Shown here: positions 1 through 8,105 of the stretch, one piece after another | Position numbering within the stretch: the first letter of the stretch is position 1 | Layout: each line of letters starts with the position of its first letter | Source: Desulfosporosinus metallidurans | GTDB taxonomy: Bacteria; Bacillota; Desulfitobacteriia; Desulfitobacteriales; Desulfitobacteriaceae | Reading direction: 5' to 3' | Assembly: GCF_001936615.1 (NCBI RefSeq) | Contig: NZ_MLBF01000011.1 | Location: forward strand, 56,953 to 120,952 | Length of the DNA stretch: 64,000 nt | Translations under genes and position numbers: made by a program | Notes under the pieces: model-generated | The model's database searches: none | The model's input: the letters and a program-made list of their open reading frames with translations, nothing else | Told to the model about the DNA's origin: nothing

Positions 1-269
1 AGAACTTCCGCCGTCCGCTGAGTCCAAGAATGCGCAGGGTCCAAGGGATATCCTAGGGTAAATGAATCTCCTAAGGCGACAATCTTCGGATTGCTCAATG
101 GTTGGGTTAAATTAGAGGACGCAGACGTTCCTTGAGTATTTCCCCCAGTTCCTGTCTCAGGTACTTTGCCGCCTTGCCCCCATAATCCCAGAAAACCAGC
201 GATCAGTACAATAAAAGCAAGTGCAGAAGCAACTTGAATCAAACGAATTAGCAAACGATACGTACGCAT
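1..269 (-). CDS. SGNH/GDSL-family hydrolase, N-terminal part only
   Basis: The ATG at 269 follows a GGGGGATTCTT ribosome site, and the frame runs off the left edge of the window, so only about 89 residues are visible. A hydrophobic segment at residues 5-30 looks like a signal anchor. A Thr/Ser/Gly-rich linker follows, and then IVALGDSFTLGYP, which matches block I of SGNH hydrolases with the nucleophilic Ser inside GDS. Members of this family are secreted esterases or acyl hydrolases. The substrate cannot be told, because the remaining blocks (including the catalytic Asp and His) lie outside the window. It is transcribed divergently from the YlbF gene at 399. Confidence 0.75.
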   Translation of the reverse strand, partial: MRTYRLLIRLIQVASALAFIVLIAGFLGLWGQGGKVPETGTGGNTQGTSASSNLTQPLSNPKIVALGDSFTLGYPLDPAHSWTQRTAEV

Positions 270-398
270 AAGAATCCCCCCTTTCATTTATAAATATTCT
301 ACACCATCCACGACTTTCCTTCTTCATCCGATGACCATATCATACACCAGTGCGCCCTTTAGAGCATAATTTGTATAAGGAAAAAAGGAGGTCACCTT

Positions 399-887
399 AT
401 GAGTTACATTGACAAGGCTCGCGAATTGGGGGAAGCCCTGTCCCAAACCCCCGAAATTCAGGCCTTAAAAGCAGCTGAAACAGCCATTATGGCCGATCCC
501 CTAAGCCAAGAGGCCTTTGGCCAATACCAAGAAAAAGAACGCGGACTTGTAACCACTCAAATGCTCAGTAAAGTTATACCCGAAAAAGAATCCTTAGCAC
601 TTCTCGATCTTAAAATTCGTCTTATGAATAAATATCCCCTGATCAAAGCGTACTTTGTTGAACAGCAAAAGTACGAAAAACTGATGGCCATGGTCAATCT
701 AACTCTCACCACCTCAATGCATGGCATGCCCTCGGCCAATGACCTTCCCATTCCGGAAGAGTTAAAAGGCATGGCCCAACAAATTCTTGATAAAATAGGT
801 GGCGCGGGCGGCATGGAAAAAATGCAAATCTCGCCGGAAATGTTGAAAGGCCTTAAACTTCCACTCGATATTACTCACAAACAATAA
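399..887 (+). CDS. YlbF/YmcA family protein
   Basis: This 162-residue protein is soluble and almost wholly helical. It starts at an ATG behind a near-perfect AAAGGAGGT ribosome site. Its N-terminal part (IDKARELGEALSQTPE, then a stretch containing MADPLSQEAF) is the pattern of the Com_YlbF family. In Bacillus that family forms a complex that promotes RNase Y-dependent mRNA processing and affects competence, sporulation and biofilm. The C-terminus has a Gly/Met-rich stretch after residue 130. It is the first gene of a short plus-strand group with three small unrecognised proteins. The family call is fairly safe; the role here is inferred. Confidence 0.75.
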   Translation: MSYIDKARELGEALSQTPEIQALKAAETAIMADPLSQEAFGQYQEKERGLVTTQMLSKVIPEKESLALLDLKIRLMNKYPLIKAYFVEQQKYEKLMAMVNLTLTTSMHGMPSANDLPIPEELKGMAQQILDKIGGAGGMEKMQISPEMLKGLKLPLDITHKQ

Positions 888-907
888 GAAAGAAGGGTAA
901 ATAAGTC

Positions 908-1030
908 GTGCGACTCGACGGTTATCACGGCCCCCATTTCATAAACGATATCACACATCCTATGACTTTAATCGCCTTCCTGCTTGTCATCCTGTTAGGG
1001 GGATGGGTAACGATTCGCACGTGGTTTTAA
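908..1030 (+). CDS. Small single-pass membrane protein, 40 aa
   Basis: A GTG start at 908 lies about ten bases after an AAGGG site and opens a 40-codon frame ending in TAA. The product has a short polar N-terminus (HGPHFINDITHP) and one clear membrane segment (MTLIAFLLVILLGGWV), ending in TIRTWF. It sits 20 bases after the YlbF gene and 21 bases before the next gene, so it fits an operon member. I do not recognise a family. Size and layout recall small sporulation-associated membrane proteins, but that is only a resemblance. Confidence 0.55.
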   Translation: MRLDGYHGPHFINDITHPMTLIAFLLVILLGGWVTIRTWF

Positions 1031-1051
1031 GGATAAGAAAGGAGGAGCGCC

Positions 1052-1738
1052 GTGATCAACCGCAATGAATGTCCCCCCCCGTTGCCGGCAACTCCTTTCT
1101 CTTTTTCCATTCTAGTGAGTAGCCCCATTCGGAGGGATTTACGATTTAGCCCAGTTAGTGCGATGATATTTCCATTGGCATCAACGGAACTTCAATATGC
1201 CTCCATGATTGTCGTTGGCTTGGATGTACTCATGGCCTTTCTCTTAAAACGCTCCTTAGTGCATCCCCCAAATCTATCCCGGCCGAACCCGGACCTTTAT
1301 CCTGTGACCCTGACCTTTCCGCAACTCACCCAACTAATACACTCGGCAATCAATGGGCAACAAATGCAACCTCTTCAACCTGTTCAACCTGTTCAACCTG
1401 TTCCTGGGCAAGGCTTTGGGCCCGTAGGGTTGGATGAACCGCTTTTTCCCGATAATTTGAGTGTCGCCTTGATTGTCTCAGCTCCTTTTGCCCCGTTTGA
1501 CGGGAGCCCAGATACATCGTTCAACGTTCCATTATTCGAAATCCCAGGAGCACCCGGCAATCTGATCATCGCTCTCGGCTTAATGATTGCTCAGTTCTTG
1601 ATCGAACGAACCGGAATAGGAACTCCCAACGGAACTAACAATAGCAACACAAATAATAGTGCATCCTCCTCGAAAATTAACCAAGTACGGTTCCTGAATG
1701 GAGGAATCAACTATGCCAACGCTAACCCGTCCCTATAA
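1052..1738 (+). CDS. Unrecognised 228-aa protein with a Gln/Pro repeat
   Basis: The GTG start follows a strong GGAGGAGC ribosome site. The sequence is Pro-rich. It has a hydrophobic stretch around residues 50-66, a short PLQPVQPVQPVPGQG repeat near residue 110, a second hydrophobic segment around 170-185 (NLIIALGLMIAQFLIE) and an Asn/Thr/Ser-rich tail. No family is recognised. Its last 26 bases overlap the start of the next gene, which suggests translational coupling. It may be a cell-envelope or spore protein; that is a guess from composition and neighbours. Confidence 0.5.
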   Translation: MINRNECPPPLPATPFSFSILVSSPIRRDLRFSPVSAMIFPLASTELQYASMIVVGLDVLMAFLLKRSLVHPPNLSRPNPDLYPVTLTFPQLTQLIHSAINGQQMQPLQPVQPVQPVPGQGFGPVGLDEPLFPDNLSVALIVSAPFAPFDGSPDTSFNVPLFEIPGAPGNLIIALGLMIAQFLIERTGIGTPNGTNNSNTNNSASSSKINQVRFLNGGINYANANPSL

Positions 1739-2024
1739 TCCAGCCTTTCCTTCGCTTTCACCGCAGATCCCCCCTTCCCCTCCGAATAGCAGTTCAAAGG
1801 GGAAGACTCCAGAAACTTGGGATTATGGGTTCAAGCGCCTTGTACCATTTCTACAGTCCCCGCCCGTTGGAGCGGGTATTTTGGCTATAACCTTTTTTTT
1901 CTTTATAGCCTTTTTCTCAAATGTACTTTTAGCCCAAATTTCCTTAACCACACTCGGCATCGCTGTGACCTTAAGCACGTTTGGGATACTGGCGTTGGTT
2001 GTACTCATCCTCTTTCTTTTTTAA
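1713..2024 (+). CDS. Unrecognised small membrane protein, 103 aa
   Basis: The start is taken at the ATG at 1713, with GGAGG ending eight bases upstream. The earlier in-frame ATG at 1698 overlaps that ribosome site and is unlikely. Residues 1-45 are Pro/Ser-rich and polar. Residues about 50-103 contain two strongly hydrophobic segments, so the protein should be membrane-anchored. It overlaps the end of the preceding gene and is followed by a strong terminator. No family is recognised. Confidence 0.5.
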   Translation: MPTLTRPYNPAFPSLSPQIPPSPPNSSSKGKTPETWDYGFKRLVPFLQSPPVGAGILAITFFFFIAFFSNVLLAQISLTTLGIAVTLSTFGILALVVLILFLF

Positions 2025-2070
2025 GATTCGAGAGTATCCTAAATATCCCGTTGAAAAAAACCTTTTCATA

Positions 2071-2120
2071 TACTCTAAATAGACAGAGGACAGTTTCCTG
2101 TCCTCTGTCTATTTAGAGTA
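2071..2120. terminator. Perfect 23-bp inverted repeat between convergent genes
   Basis: Bases 2071-2093 and 2098-2120 are exact reverse complements around a TTTC loop. The element lies between the plus-strand group ending at 2024 and the minus-strand ABC operon. It overlaps the last codons and stop of the ATPase gene (2113-2120). It can act as a bidirectional terminator. Its AGGACAG/CTGTCCT core also resembles the REP-like palindromes near 6700. Confidence 0.75.
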
Positions 2121-2835
2121 TTTTACTTAAGAATAATTGGGTCCGTTCTTCTTGAGCATGGCTAAAGATCTGTTCTGGTGTTCCTTGCTCAACAACCCGG
2201 CCTTCATCTAAAAAGAGAACGCGATCCCCAACTTCGCGCGCAAACCCCATTTCGTGGGTGACTACAACCATGGTCATCCCTTCTCTGGCCAGATCTTTCA
2301 TGACCGCCAAGACTTCTCCGACCATTTCTGGGTCGAGTGCTGAAGTCGGTTCATCAAAAAGCATGACAATTGGGTTCATTGCCAAGGCCCGCGCAATCGC
2401 AACCCGCTGTTGCTGTCCGCCGGAAAGTTGTTCCGGACATGCCTTGTCTTTATCGTGAAGCCCAACTTTATTCAAAAGCTCATAGGCTCTCTTTTCTGCT
2501 TCTTCCTTACTTTTCTTAAGGACTTGTACCTGCCCAATGGTTATATTTTCGAGGACAGTCAAATGTTGGAATAGATTAAAACGTTGAAAGACCATCCCGA
2601 CTTCCTTACGAACTAAACTCAGATTGGTTTTATTGTGGGTGATTTCGGTCTGATTAACAAAGATTTCGCCCTTAGAAACGCTTTCCAGACCATTCATACA
2701 GCGTAAAAAAGTGCTTTTCCCTGAACCCGAAGGACCAATAATAACAACCACTTCCTGCGGAGCGATTTCCACAGAGATCTCCTTGAGTACCTCATGGTGG
2801 CCAAAATACTTCGTAATGTTTTTAACGCTGATCAA
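2113..2835 (-). CDS. Polar amino acid ABC transporter ATPase (GlnQ type)
   Basis: This 240-residue ATPase powers uptake of an amino acid. All motifs are present: Walker [10 protein letters not shown] (about residue 33), Q-loop FQRFNLF, signature LSGGQQQR, Walker [14 protein letters not shown] and H-loop VVTHEMGFA. The start is a TTG at 2835 inside the end of the permease gene (14-base overlap), so translation is probably coupled. It is the last gene of a binding protein, permease, ATPase operon, the usual PAAT-family layout. The substrate cannot be told from the ATPase; glutamine, arginine or cystine transporters look alike. Confidence 0.93.
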   Translation of the reverse strand: MISVKNITKYFGHHEVLKEISVEIAPQEVVVIIGPSGSGKSTFLRCMNGLESVSKGEIFVNQTEITHNKTNLSLVRKEVGMVFQRFNLFQHLTVLENITIGQVQVLKKSKEEAEKRAYELLNKVGLHDKDKACPEQLSGGQQQRVAIARALAMNPIVMLFDEPTSALDPEMVGEVLAVMKDLAREGMTMVVVTHEMGFAREVGDRVLFLDEGRVVEQGTPEQIFSHAQEERTQLFLSKIL

Positions 2836-3496
2836 CTTGCCACCTACTTTCGATATAACTGGAAAGTGCTGTCAAACTAAGGATAATCACCAGATATACG
2901 ATAGCAATCGCAGTCCAGATTTGCAAACCCGCGAAGTTAACAGAAATAATCATCTGTCCCCGCCTCGTCAGTTCAGCTACCGAAATTGCGGAAAGCAAGG
3001 AGGTATCCTTAATGGTTTGAATAAACTGGTTAACTAATGGAGGAACCATCCGTTTAAAGGCTTGCGGGAGAATAATGAAACGCATCGTTTGAAAGCTGGT
3101 CATACCAATGCTCATCGCCGCTTCTGTCTGTCCCCGATCAATCGATAAGATCCCTGCACGAATAATTTCCGTAATGTAAGCCCCTTCGTTGAGGGCTAAA
3201 GCAGTAATCCCTGCCATAATCACGTAATTATTTCCAAACCAGACTTGGAGAGGGAACAAGGAAGGTAAGGCAAAATATATATAAAAGATGAGAACAAGAA
3301 GAGGTAAGCCCCTAAAAATATGGACGTACCCCTGCCCAATTCTCCGAAGGATGGAGACTGACGATAATTTAAATAGAGCAAAAGCTAAACCTAAGATTGT
3401 TGCAAAAAAGACGGCTGCAATCGAATAGAGAATTGTGAGCTTAGCCCCTTCAAGAAGTTGAGGCATGGCATCCATAACAATCGGCCAAAAGTTCAT
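2822..3496 (-). CDS. Polar amino acid ABC transporter permease (HisM/GlnP type)
   Basis: This 224-residue inner-membrane permease has about five predicted membrane helices. The EAA loop ([20 protein letters not shown], around residues 130-150) contacts the ATPase. The N-terminus [12 protein letters not shown] and the [16 protein letters not shown] segment are typical of the His/Glu/Gln/Arg permease family. Length is normal for the family. Only one permease is encoded, so a homodimer is likely. It lies between the binding protein and the ATPase. Confidence 0.92.
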   Translation of the reverse strand: MNFWPIVMDAMPQLLEGAKLTILYSIAAVFFATILGLAFALFKLSSVSILRRIGQGYVHIFRGLPLLVLIFYIYFALPSLFPLQVWFGNNYVIMAGITALALNEGAYITEIIRAGILSIDRGQTEAAMSIGMTSFQTMRFIILPQAFKRMVPPLVNQFIQTIKDTSLLSAISVAELTRRGQMIISVNFAGLQIWTAIAIVYLVIILSLTALSSYIESRWQVDQR

Positions 3497-3533
3497 CCTT
3501 TCACCTCTCCTCTAAAATTCAACAGAGTCGAAA

Positions 3534-3556
3534 GAGCGCAGCCTGGGGCTGCGCTC
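3534..3556 (-). promoter_or_regulatory. Stem-loop between binding-protein and permease genes
   Basis: GAGCGCAGCC and GGCTGCGCTC pair perfectly (10 bp) around a three-base loop in the 88-base gap after the binding-protein gene. On the minus strand it is followed by TTTCGACTCTG, a weak T-tract. Such hairpins between a binding protein and its permease commonly stabilise the upstream mRNA or partly terminate, giving an excess of binding protein. That role is inferred. Confidence 0.6.
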
Positions 3557-3584
3557 ATGCTAATAAATCACCAAACCCTTACAC

Positions 3585-4400
3585 TTACTTTTTATTGACT
3601 AACCCATAATTATCTTTAAAATATTTATGATAGATTTTTTCATACTCTCCGCTTTTAATAATTTTATCAAGACCATCATTGATCTTGTTCACGAGTTGAG
3701 CATCCTTCTTCGTCACAGCGATACCATAATCTTCACCGGTTAAAAGACTCCCGACGACTTTTACGTTATCATGACCTGTATTGATGTAGTTCTGGTGAAC
3801 GGGATTATCAAAAATGACAGCATCCGCGCCCGAGTTTTGTAATTCACGATAAGCCTCATCAATGTTATTGAAACGTTTAACGGTCACGCCTTGCTCTTTG
3901 CTCATCATGAGATCTCCCGTGGTGCCTAATTTTACAGCCACTGTTTTCCCCTTCAGATCCGGTACTCCTGTAATCGTACTATCCTTTTTAACTAGTAAGG
4001 AAAGTCCGGATTTATAATAGGGTTTGGAGAAATTAACCTGCTGAGCGCGTTCTGGTTTAATCGTAATCCCAGCAACCGCTACATCTAGTGATCCTGTTTG
4101 AATTGCCGGAATTAACCCTTGAAAGTCCATGGTTTTAATATCTCCATCGATTTTAAGGTTAGCTTCTTTCGCAATCGCCGTAATGATATCAATATCGAAA
4201 CCTGTGACTTTACCGTTTTGCATCTGCTCAAAGGGTGGAAAAGTGACGTCCGCTCCAAGTTTAATGGATTGGGCACTTGCTGACCCTGTGCTCGATCCAC
4301 CCGTAGCGGAAGAATTTGAGGGTTGGTTTGCTGCACCACACCCTGTTAATAATAGCCCTAAAACTAAAGTACTCGCGACCAAAGAACTCCATTTACGCAA
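3585..4400 (-). CDS. Amino acid ABC transporter substrate-binding lipoprotein
   Basis: This 271-residue protein starts at a TTG preceded by GGGAGGGACTGAAT. It has a lipoprotein signal peptide with lipobox LTGC (Cys about residue 21), a Ser/Gly-rich linker, and a family-3 solute-binding fold. Typical blocks are KLGADVTFPPFE, GFDIDIITAIAKE, VAGITIKPERA and GKTVAVKLGTTG. It should be anchored to the outer face of the membrane and deliver a polar amino acid to the permease. It is the promoter-proximal gene of the transporter operon. Confidence 0.92.
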   Translation of the reverse strand: MRKWSSLVASTLVLGLLLTGCGAANQPSNSSATGGSSTGSASAQSIKLGADVTFPPFEQMQNGKVTGFDIDIITAIAKEANLKIDGDIKTMDFQGLIPAIQTGSLDVAVAGITIKPERAQQVNFSKPYYKSGLSLLVKKDSTITGVPDLKGKTVAVKLGTTGDLMMSKEQGVTVKRFNNIDEAYRELQNSGADAVIFDNPVHQNYINTGHDNVKVVGSLLTGEDYGIAVTKKDAQLVNKINDGLDKIIKSGEYEKIYHKYFKDNYGLVNKK

Positions 4401-4415
4401 ATTCAGTCCCTCCCC

Positions 4416-4433
4416 AATACTATTTTTAGTATT
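4416..4433 (-). promoter_or_regulatory. Symmetric element upstream of the transporter operon
   Basis: AATACTA and TAGTATT flank four bases, 16-33 bases upstream of the binding-protein start codon. It could be an operator or a 5'-leader hairpin. No regulator gene lies nearby, so the function is unknown. Confidence 0.3.
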
Positions 4434-4529
4434 CTCTGCTTTTCTTTGAAAATATTCTCTAAATCCACAGCTTTTATATATTCGACAGGGATGAGACGAA
4501 TTCCTCCGTTCTATGTTAGGTATACAGTA

Positions 4530-4709
4530 TTATGTTAGAGAGACCTTCATGCGATATCCCAGATAGAGCAGCAGGATCCAAGCCGACCCAACTCCAAGGG
4601 TGAAACGCATATCCGGAATAAACGCCATCAAAACTAAGAGCACACCCATAAAAACGAGTAGTGAAGAAAGCTTTACCCACGGCAAAATGGTTAGCTGCCT
4701 TTTCCACAC
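4530..4709 (-). CDS. Small two-helix membrane protein, 59 aa
   Basis: A GTG at 4709 opens a 59-codon frame. The product begins WKRQLTILPW, has two hydrophobic segments (VKLSSLLVFMGVLLVLMAFI and a second around FTLGVGSAWILLLYLGY), and ends in RMKVSLT. An overlapping minus-strand frame is longer but looks like a shadow, because this frame has the amphipathic, membrane-like composition. A promoter-like TTGTCA and TTATAA pair lies upstream with 18-base spacing. The ribosome site (AGAGG) is weak and somewhat far. It lies 130 bases upstream of the transporter operon. No family is recognised. Confidence 0.45.
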   Translation of the reverse strand: MWKRQLTILPWVKLSSLLVFMGVLLVLMAFIPDMRFTLGVGSAWILLLYLGYRMKVSLT

Positions 4710-4790
4710 TCGTTCTGAGAACCTCTTATACTTTATACTCTTGTATTTATAATGATTATTATTCTTCAGATGACAATTTCCATCCTAGAA

Positions 4791-5639
4791 TTAAGGCTGG
4801 GAGATCGGAGGGATTGGCGGATTCAGAGATTGAAGCAGTTCGGGATTCACTGGAACGGATTCCGGACTTAGCGGCGGATTTTTCCTACCACTGATCAAAC
4901 CTGAAAGCTTCCCCCAAACAGTGGTAGCGGTATTCTTTACTGGATTGAGAAAGGCCATCATACCCATAGGCTCTTTAACTTTTAATATGATCGGGCCATT
5001 GGGCGCCTGGCTAAGCTGAGCTGGATTCTCCACCGAAACCACGACGCGGCTGTAATAAAGAAGCGGAACCGGGCTTTGGAAATGCGCCCGATAAACTCCA
5101 TTCCCAACGGACCGCAAAACGCCCACCAAAAATCCAGTCTTCCCCTTATCATCCACTAAATAAGCAGCATACACTCCTGGTTGTCCTTGCCTAAGAAACG
5201 CTTGCGGTGCCGGTAGATTGGCAATCAGCAAAAAAACATTATCCGGCGAAATCGTAGCTGCACCATTTCCGTTAATCCCTTCTTGCGCGGGCTGTAAAAT
5301 CAGCTGACGCGCTTGCCCTTGATTATAGACTTGACCCTGGCCATACCCACCTTGATTATATCCTCGATAATAGTCTTGATTGTTAGCCATGCCTTGATCA
5401 TACCCCTGTTCTGGCGTGTATCCCATACCTTGATTGAGACCACCCTGAAAATATCCCCCACCTTGTTGTGGGGAACTATGAGGAAGCTGAGGAAGCTGTT
5501 GCTTTGCTCCTATAAAGCCCCCCCGCGAATTCTGGATTTGACCATCTTTTTGAAAAAACCCACTCGCTTTAAGTCCTGAGCCCAGCGTATTGCGGATCGA
5601 ACCTGGGGAGTATCCCGGATCTCCACCAAACTTCACCAT
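4791..5639 (-). CDS. Gln/Gly/Tyr-rich unrecognised protein, 282 aa
   Basis: The ATG follows GGAGGGGAGC. There is no signal peptide. Residues 45-110 are low-complexity and rich in Gly, Gln, Tyr and Asn, with irregular repeats such as YNQGGYGQGQVYNQGQ. Residues about 115-225 form a folded-looking domain (VFLLIANLPAPQAFLRQGQP, VYAAYLVDDKGKTGFLVG, SRVVVSVENP). Its beta-rich pattern faintly recalls the C-terminal part of anti-sigma-K-type proteins, which I would not rely on. The C-terminal 60 residues are Pro-rich. It is divergent from the metallophosphoesterase at 5742. A structural envelope or spore-coat role is possible from composition only. Confidence 0.45.
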   Translation of the reverse strand: MVKFGGDPGYSPGSIRNTLGSGLKASGFFQKDGQIQNSRGGFIGAKQQLPQLPHSSPQQGGGYFQGGLNQGMGYTPEQGYDQGMANNQDYYRGYNQGGYGQGQVYNQGQARQLILQPAQEGINGNGAATISPDNVFLLIANLPAPQAFLRQGQPGVYAAYLVDDKGKTGFLVGVLRSVGNGVYRAHFQSPVPLLYYSRVVVSVENPAQLSQAPNGPIILKVKEPMGMMAFLNPVKNTATTVWGKLSGLISGRKNPPLSPESVPVNPELLQSLNPPIPPISQP

Positions 5640-5741
5640 GCTCCCCTCCTTTATTTAATTCAATGTAACTTCATAACATGATATGATATGACAAATGGAA
5701 GGGTTCTGAATACTCATAGAAGTTTTCTTGAGGAGGAGACC

Positions 5742-6677
5742 ATGCCCGAAAAACTTACGCCCCCACTTTCGAACACCATATCCCGTCGCGACTTTCTCTC
5801 TCGCATCGGCAGTTTTCTCACGCACCATTGGCTACTATCTAGCATACCCCTTGGCAGCGCAGGCGTCCTCGGCTGGGCAGAACGCGACACCCTAGCGGTA
5901 AAACGCGAACAATGGGATTTGTTTTACCCCAATCTGCCGACCGCTTTAGAAGGTAAAACAATCTGCCAACTCAGCGATTTGCATCTGGAAACCTTGCGGA
6001 TCACCCCAGAGCACATTGCCCAAGTTGTAATGGCCCAAAAACCAGACCTACTCGTCATCACCGGAGATATCATTTCCACCCGAACGGATTTAGATAAATT
6101 AGATAGCTATTTAGCAGGGCTCACAGCCACTTACGGGAAATTTGTAGTTATGGGAAATAACGACTACGCCCACCTTTCCCGCACTCTTTTCAAACACTAT
6201 CTCCAGCAATTTCAACGCTTAGGGTGGACACCCTTACTAAACCAAGCCTCCAATTTACCGAACCTTAATCTCTGGGTCATCGGAGTCGATGATCCAGCCA
6301 CCGCACATGACGATGTAGGGCAGGCCTATCAAACCGTTGTTGCTTCGCAGAAACCACCAACTCCCCCCTTCCGCCTCGTCTTAGCCCATTCCACAGATTG
6401 CCTCGACGACGTAGCGGAATACGGAGCAGACCTACTTCTCACCGGACATACCCATGGCGGACAAATTAGATTTCCCGGATTCCAACCCCTGATCACCAAC
6501 ACCTATCTAGGAGATCACGGATTTTATGAAGGATATCATGTCATTAACGGAGTTCCACTCTATATCAGCCGCGGCCTAGGGGAGAGCCTTATTCCCTTGC
6601 GCTTTAACGTCCCCCCCGAAATCACCTTCTTCACCTTACACCGAGGCACCTCTTCACCAAGACACAAAGTGAGCTAG
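5742..6677 (+). CDS. Metallophosphoesterase with Tat-type signal (YkuE/YaeI-like)
   Basis: The ATG at 5742 follows GAGGAGGAGACC and is preferred to an upstream in-frame start at 5688. The 311-residue product has an SRRDFLSRIG twin-arginine motif before a hydrophobic stretch, so export by Tat with membrane attachment is likely. The calcineurin-like metal-binding blocks appear in order: QLSDLHLE, VITGDIIS, VMGNNDY, VLAHSTD and LLTGHTHGGQIRFP. Close relatives hydrolyse phosphodiester or UDP-diacylglucosamine-type lipids; the substrate here is unknown. A REP-like palindrome begins 15 bases after the stop. Confidence 0.87.
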   Translation: MPEKLTPPLSNTISRRDFLSRIGSFLTHHWLLSSIPLGSAGVLGWAERDTLAVKREQWDLFYPNLPTALEGKTICQLSDLHLETLRITPEHIAQVVMAQKPDLLVITGDIISTRTDLDKLDSYLAGLTATYGKFVVMGNNDYAHLSRTLFKHYLQQFQRLGWTPLLNQASNLPNLNLWVIGVDDPATAHDDVGQAYQTVVASQKPPTPPFRLVLAHSTDCLDDVAEYGADLLLTGHTHGGQIRFPGFQPLITNTYLGDHGFYEGYHVINGVPLYISRGLGESLIPLRFNVPPEITFFTLHRGTSSPRHKVS

Positions 6678-6691
6678 TGCAAGCACGCAAG

Positions 6692-6760
6692 TGCAAGTAG
6701 GGGACGGTTCTTGAACTTGCATTTGAAAATGCAAACCAAGAACCGTCCCTTACTCTTGCA
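6692..6760. repeat. REP-like palindrome with GGGACGGTTCTT arms
   Basis: The arms (TGCAAG, then GGGGACGGTTCTT) and their complement (AAGAACCGTCCC, then CTTGCA) enclose a second perfect hairpin, TTGCATTT/AAATGCAA. The GGGACGGTTCT motif recurs inverted at 6843-6852 (GAACCGTCCC). The layout is that of repetitive extragenic palindromes, which in other bacteria are moved by IS200-like transposases. No such transposase is seen in this window. Confidence 0.65.
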
Positions 6761-6903
6761 CGCCAGACGGTGCACATGAAATGTGCCGTCCACCCCAAAC
6801 GACCCTTGTCCCCATTCTCCGACCCAAGCCAAGGAAGCATGAGAACCGTCCCTTCGCTTCCCCGTGCCAGTGCGCTGCCGCCAACTGCGCCAAGGACGGC
6901 GCA
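6761..6903. repeat. Cluster of further hairpins, no gene seen
   Basis: The rest of the 318-base gap between the phosphoesterase and SleB genes contains at least three more hairpins: GACGG(T)GCACAT/ATGTGCCGTC near 6766-6790, GGAAGC/GCTTCC at 6833-6861, and TGCGCC/GGCGCA at 6886-6903. The stretch is GC-rich. The open frames across it have unnatural composition and I regard them as spurious. Confidence 0.5.
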
Positions 6904-6995
6904 TTTGGCGGGAACCCCGCTCCCCAAAGCCGGGAGCTTACACGGTTAGTTTGCTCTGCGTCGTAACACCGAGCGCTGTGTCCCACAAGTCCCCT

Positions 6996-7943
6996 CTAAA
7001 TACTAAACGTATGGTTACCAATTCGCTTAATCACGGGCCGACTCTTAATCCAGCGGTCTGTGGCGATACGTGGATTATAGTAATATATTGCCCCGTTCGT
7101 CGGATCCAGGCCGGAAAGTGCAGCTTCTGCTGCCTTGTAAGCCTGATCATCCGGTTCGAGATGGATTTGCTTGTCTTTTACCGCTGTGAAAGCACCCGAC
7201 TGGTAAATAATAGCCCGCATTGTTTTAGGAAAACGAGGATCTTTCAGACGATTAAGCACAACCGCCCCAACAGCTACTTGCCCTTCAAAGTCTTCTCCCC
7301 GAGCTTCACCATAGATAACACGGGTTAAAAGTTCGACTTCCTCCTTGGATACCAAACGCCCTAGACCCCGAGAAAGAATTTCTCCTTCCGTTTCTACCGG
7401 GACCGGGACTGGGACTGGGACTGTTGCCGTCGTTTGAGATTTATCCATCAACTCTGTATCTTCATTGACGATTATTTCATACGTAGGAATTTTCGGCTGT
7501 GCCAATTGAGCATTGCTCGAACGAGATACACTTAACCTCTGATTATTAATGGTGGCTAACGTCGGCACACTTCGCAAAATACTAACCCACCACGGCACAT
7601 CGAGCGTATCAAGCGTGTTGTCAACCGCTCCGATCACAGTTTTTATCACTTTCCCTGAATCGTCTCCGTCCGGAACCCATAGGGATTCCCCTTCCCTAAT
7701 TTGATTAGGGGTTTTCACTTGGTTGAGCTCTACAAGATGCTCTACCGTCGTATGGTATATTTGGGCCAGACTCCAAAGGCTTTCTCCTCGTTTAACCACA
7801 ATCTTGATGGTCCCTGAATTTGTGTTCGCCTCATTGTCGCTCCCTTGTCCCAGAACAGGATAAATGCTGGCTTGCCACAAAAACAAGCACATCATCCCAC
7901 TCAGGAATATCGCCAAGGATTTCCGACATCGTCGGTGTGGCAA
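6996..7943 (-). CDS. sleB: Spore-cortex lytic enzyme / cell wall hydrolase SleB with LysM
   Basis: I place the start at the TTG at 7943, six bases after AGAGGTGA; a GTG at 7952 lies inside that ribosome site. The product has a signal peptide, a LysM domain (VKRGESLWSLAQIYHTTVEH to EGESLWVPDG) that binds peptidoglycan, a linker with a Val/Pro repeat, and a C-terminal Hydrolase_2 domain (LLTRVIYGEARGEDFEGQVA, AVVLNRLKDPRFP, and a tail with GAIYYYNP). SleB enzymes cut the spore cortex during germination at muramic lactam residues. A vegetative hydrolase of the same fold (CwlJ-like) is the alternative. It supports a spore-forming host. Confidence 0.88.
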   Translation of the reverse strand: MPHRRCRKSLAIFLSGMMCLFLWQASIYPVLGQGSDNEANTNSGTIKIVVKRGESLWSLAQIYHTTVEHLVELNQVKTPNQIREGESLWVPDGDDSGKVIKTVIGAVDNTLDTLDVPWWVSILRSVPTLATINNQRLSVSRSSNAQLAQPKIPTYEIIVNEDTELMDKSQTTATVPVPVPVPVETEGEILSRGLGRLVSKEEVELLTRVIYGEARGEDFEGQVAVGAVVLNRLKDPRFPKTMRAIIYQSGAFTAVKDKQIHLEPDDQAYKAAEAALSGLDPTNGAIYYYNPRIATDRWIKSRPVIKRIGNHTFSI

Positions 7944-8105
7944 AAAAATCACCTCTTAAAGTTTAGACTATTTCTAGTCTTTCCCAATTGAGGTGAGTTT
8001 TATAACAACTTTACTTTAAACCACTCATATCCACACTCATGAGCACATATATTTCTTGTAAATGAGCAAAAATAATTGTGCGGTAAGTGAGGTGAGCTGA
8101 TTTCT

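Noticed and set aside
4401..4530. Possible riboswitch or T-box before the amino acid transporter
   Set aside because: The leader is short and shows only one small hairpin; no T-box or known riboswitch motif was found.
5313..5579. Open frame on the plus strand opposite the Gln/Gly-rich gene
   Set aside because: It is antisense to low-complexity codons, has no ribosome site and no natural composition.
6631..6986. Overlapping minus-strand frames across the palindrome cluster
   Set aside because: They are produced by GC-rich inverted repeats and have Trp/Cys/Arg-rich unnatural composition.
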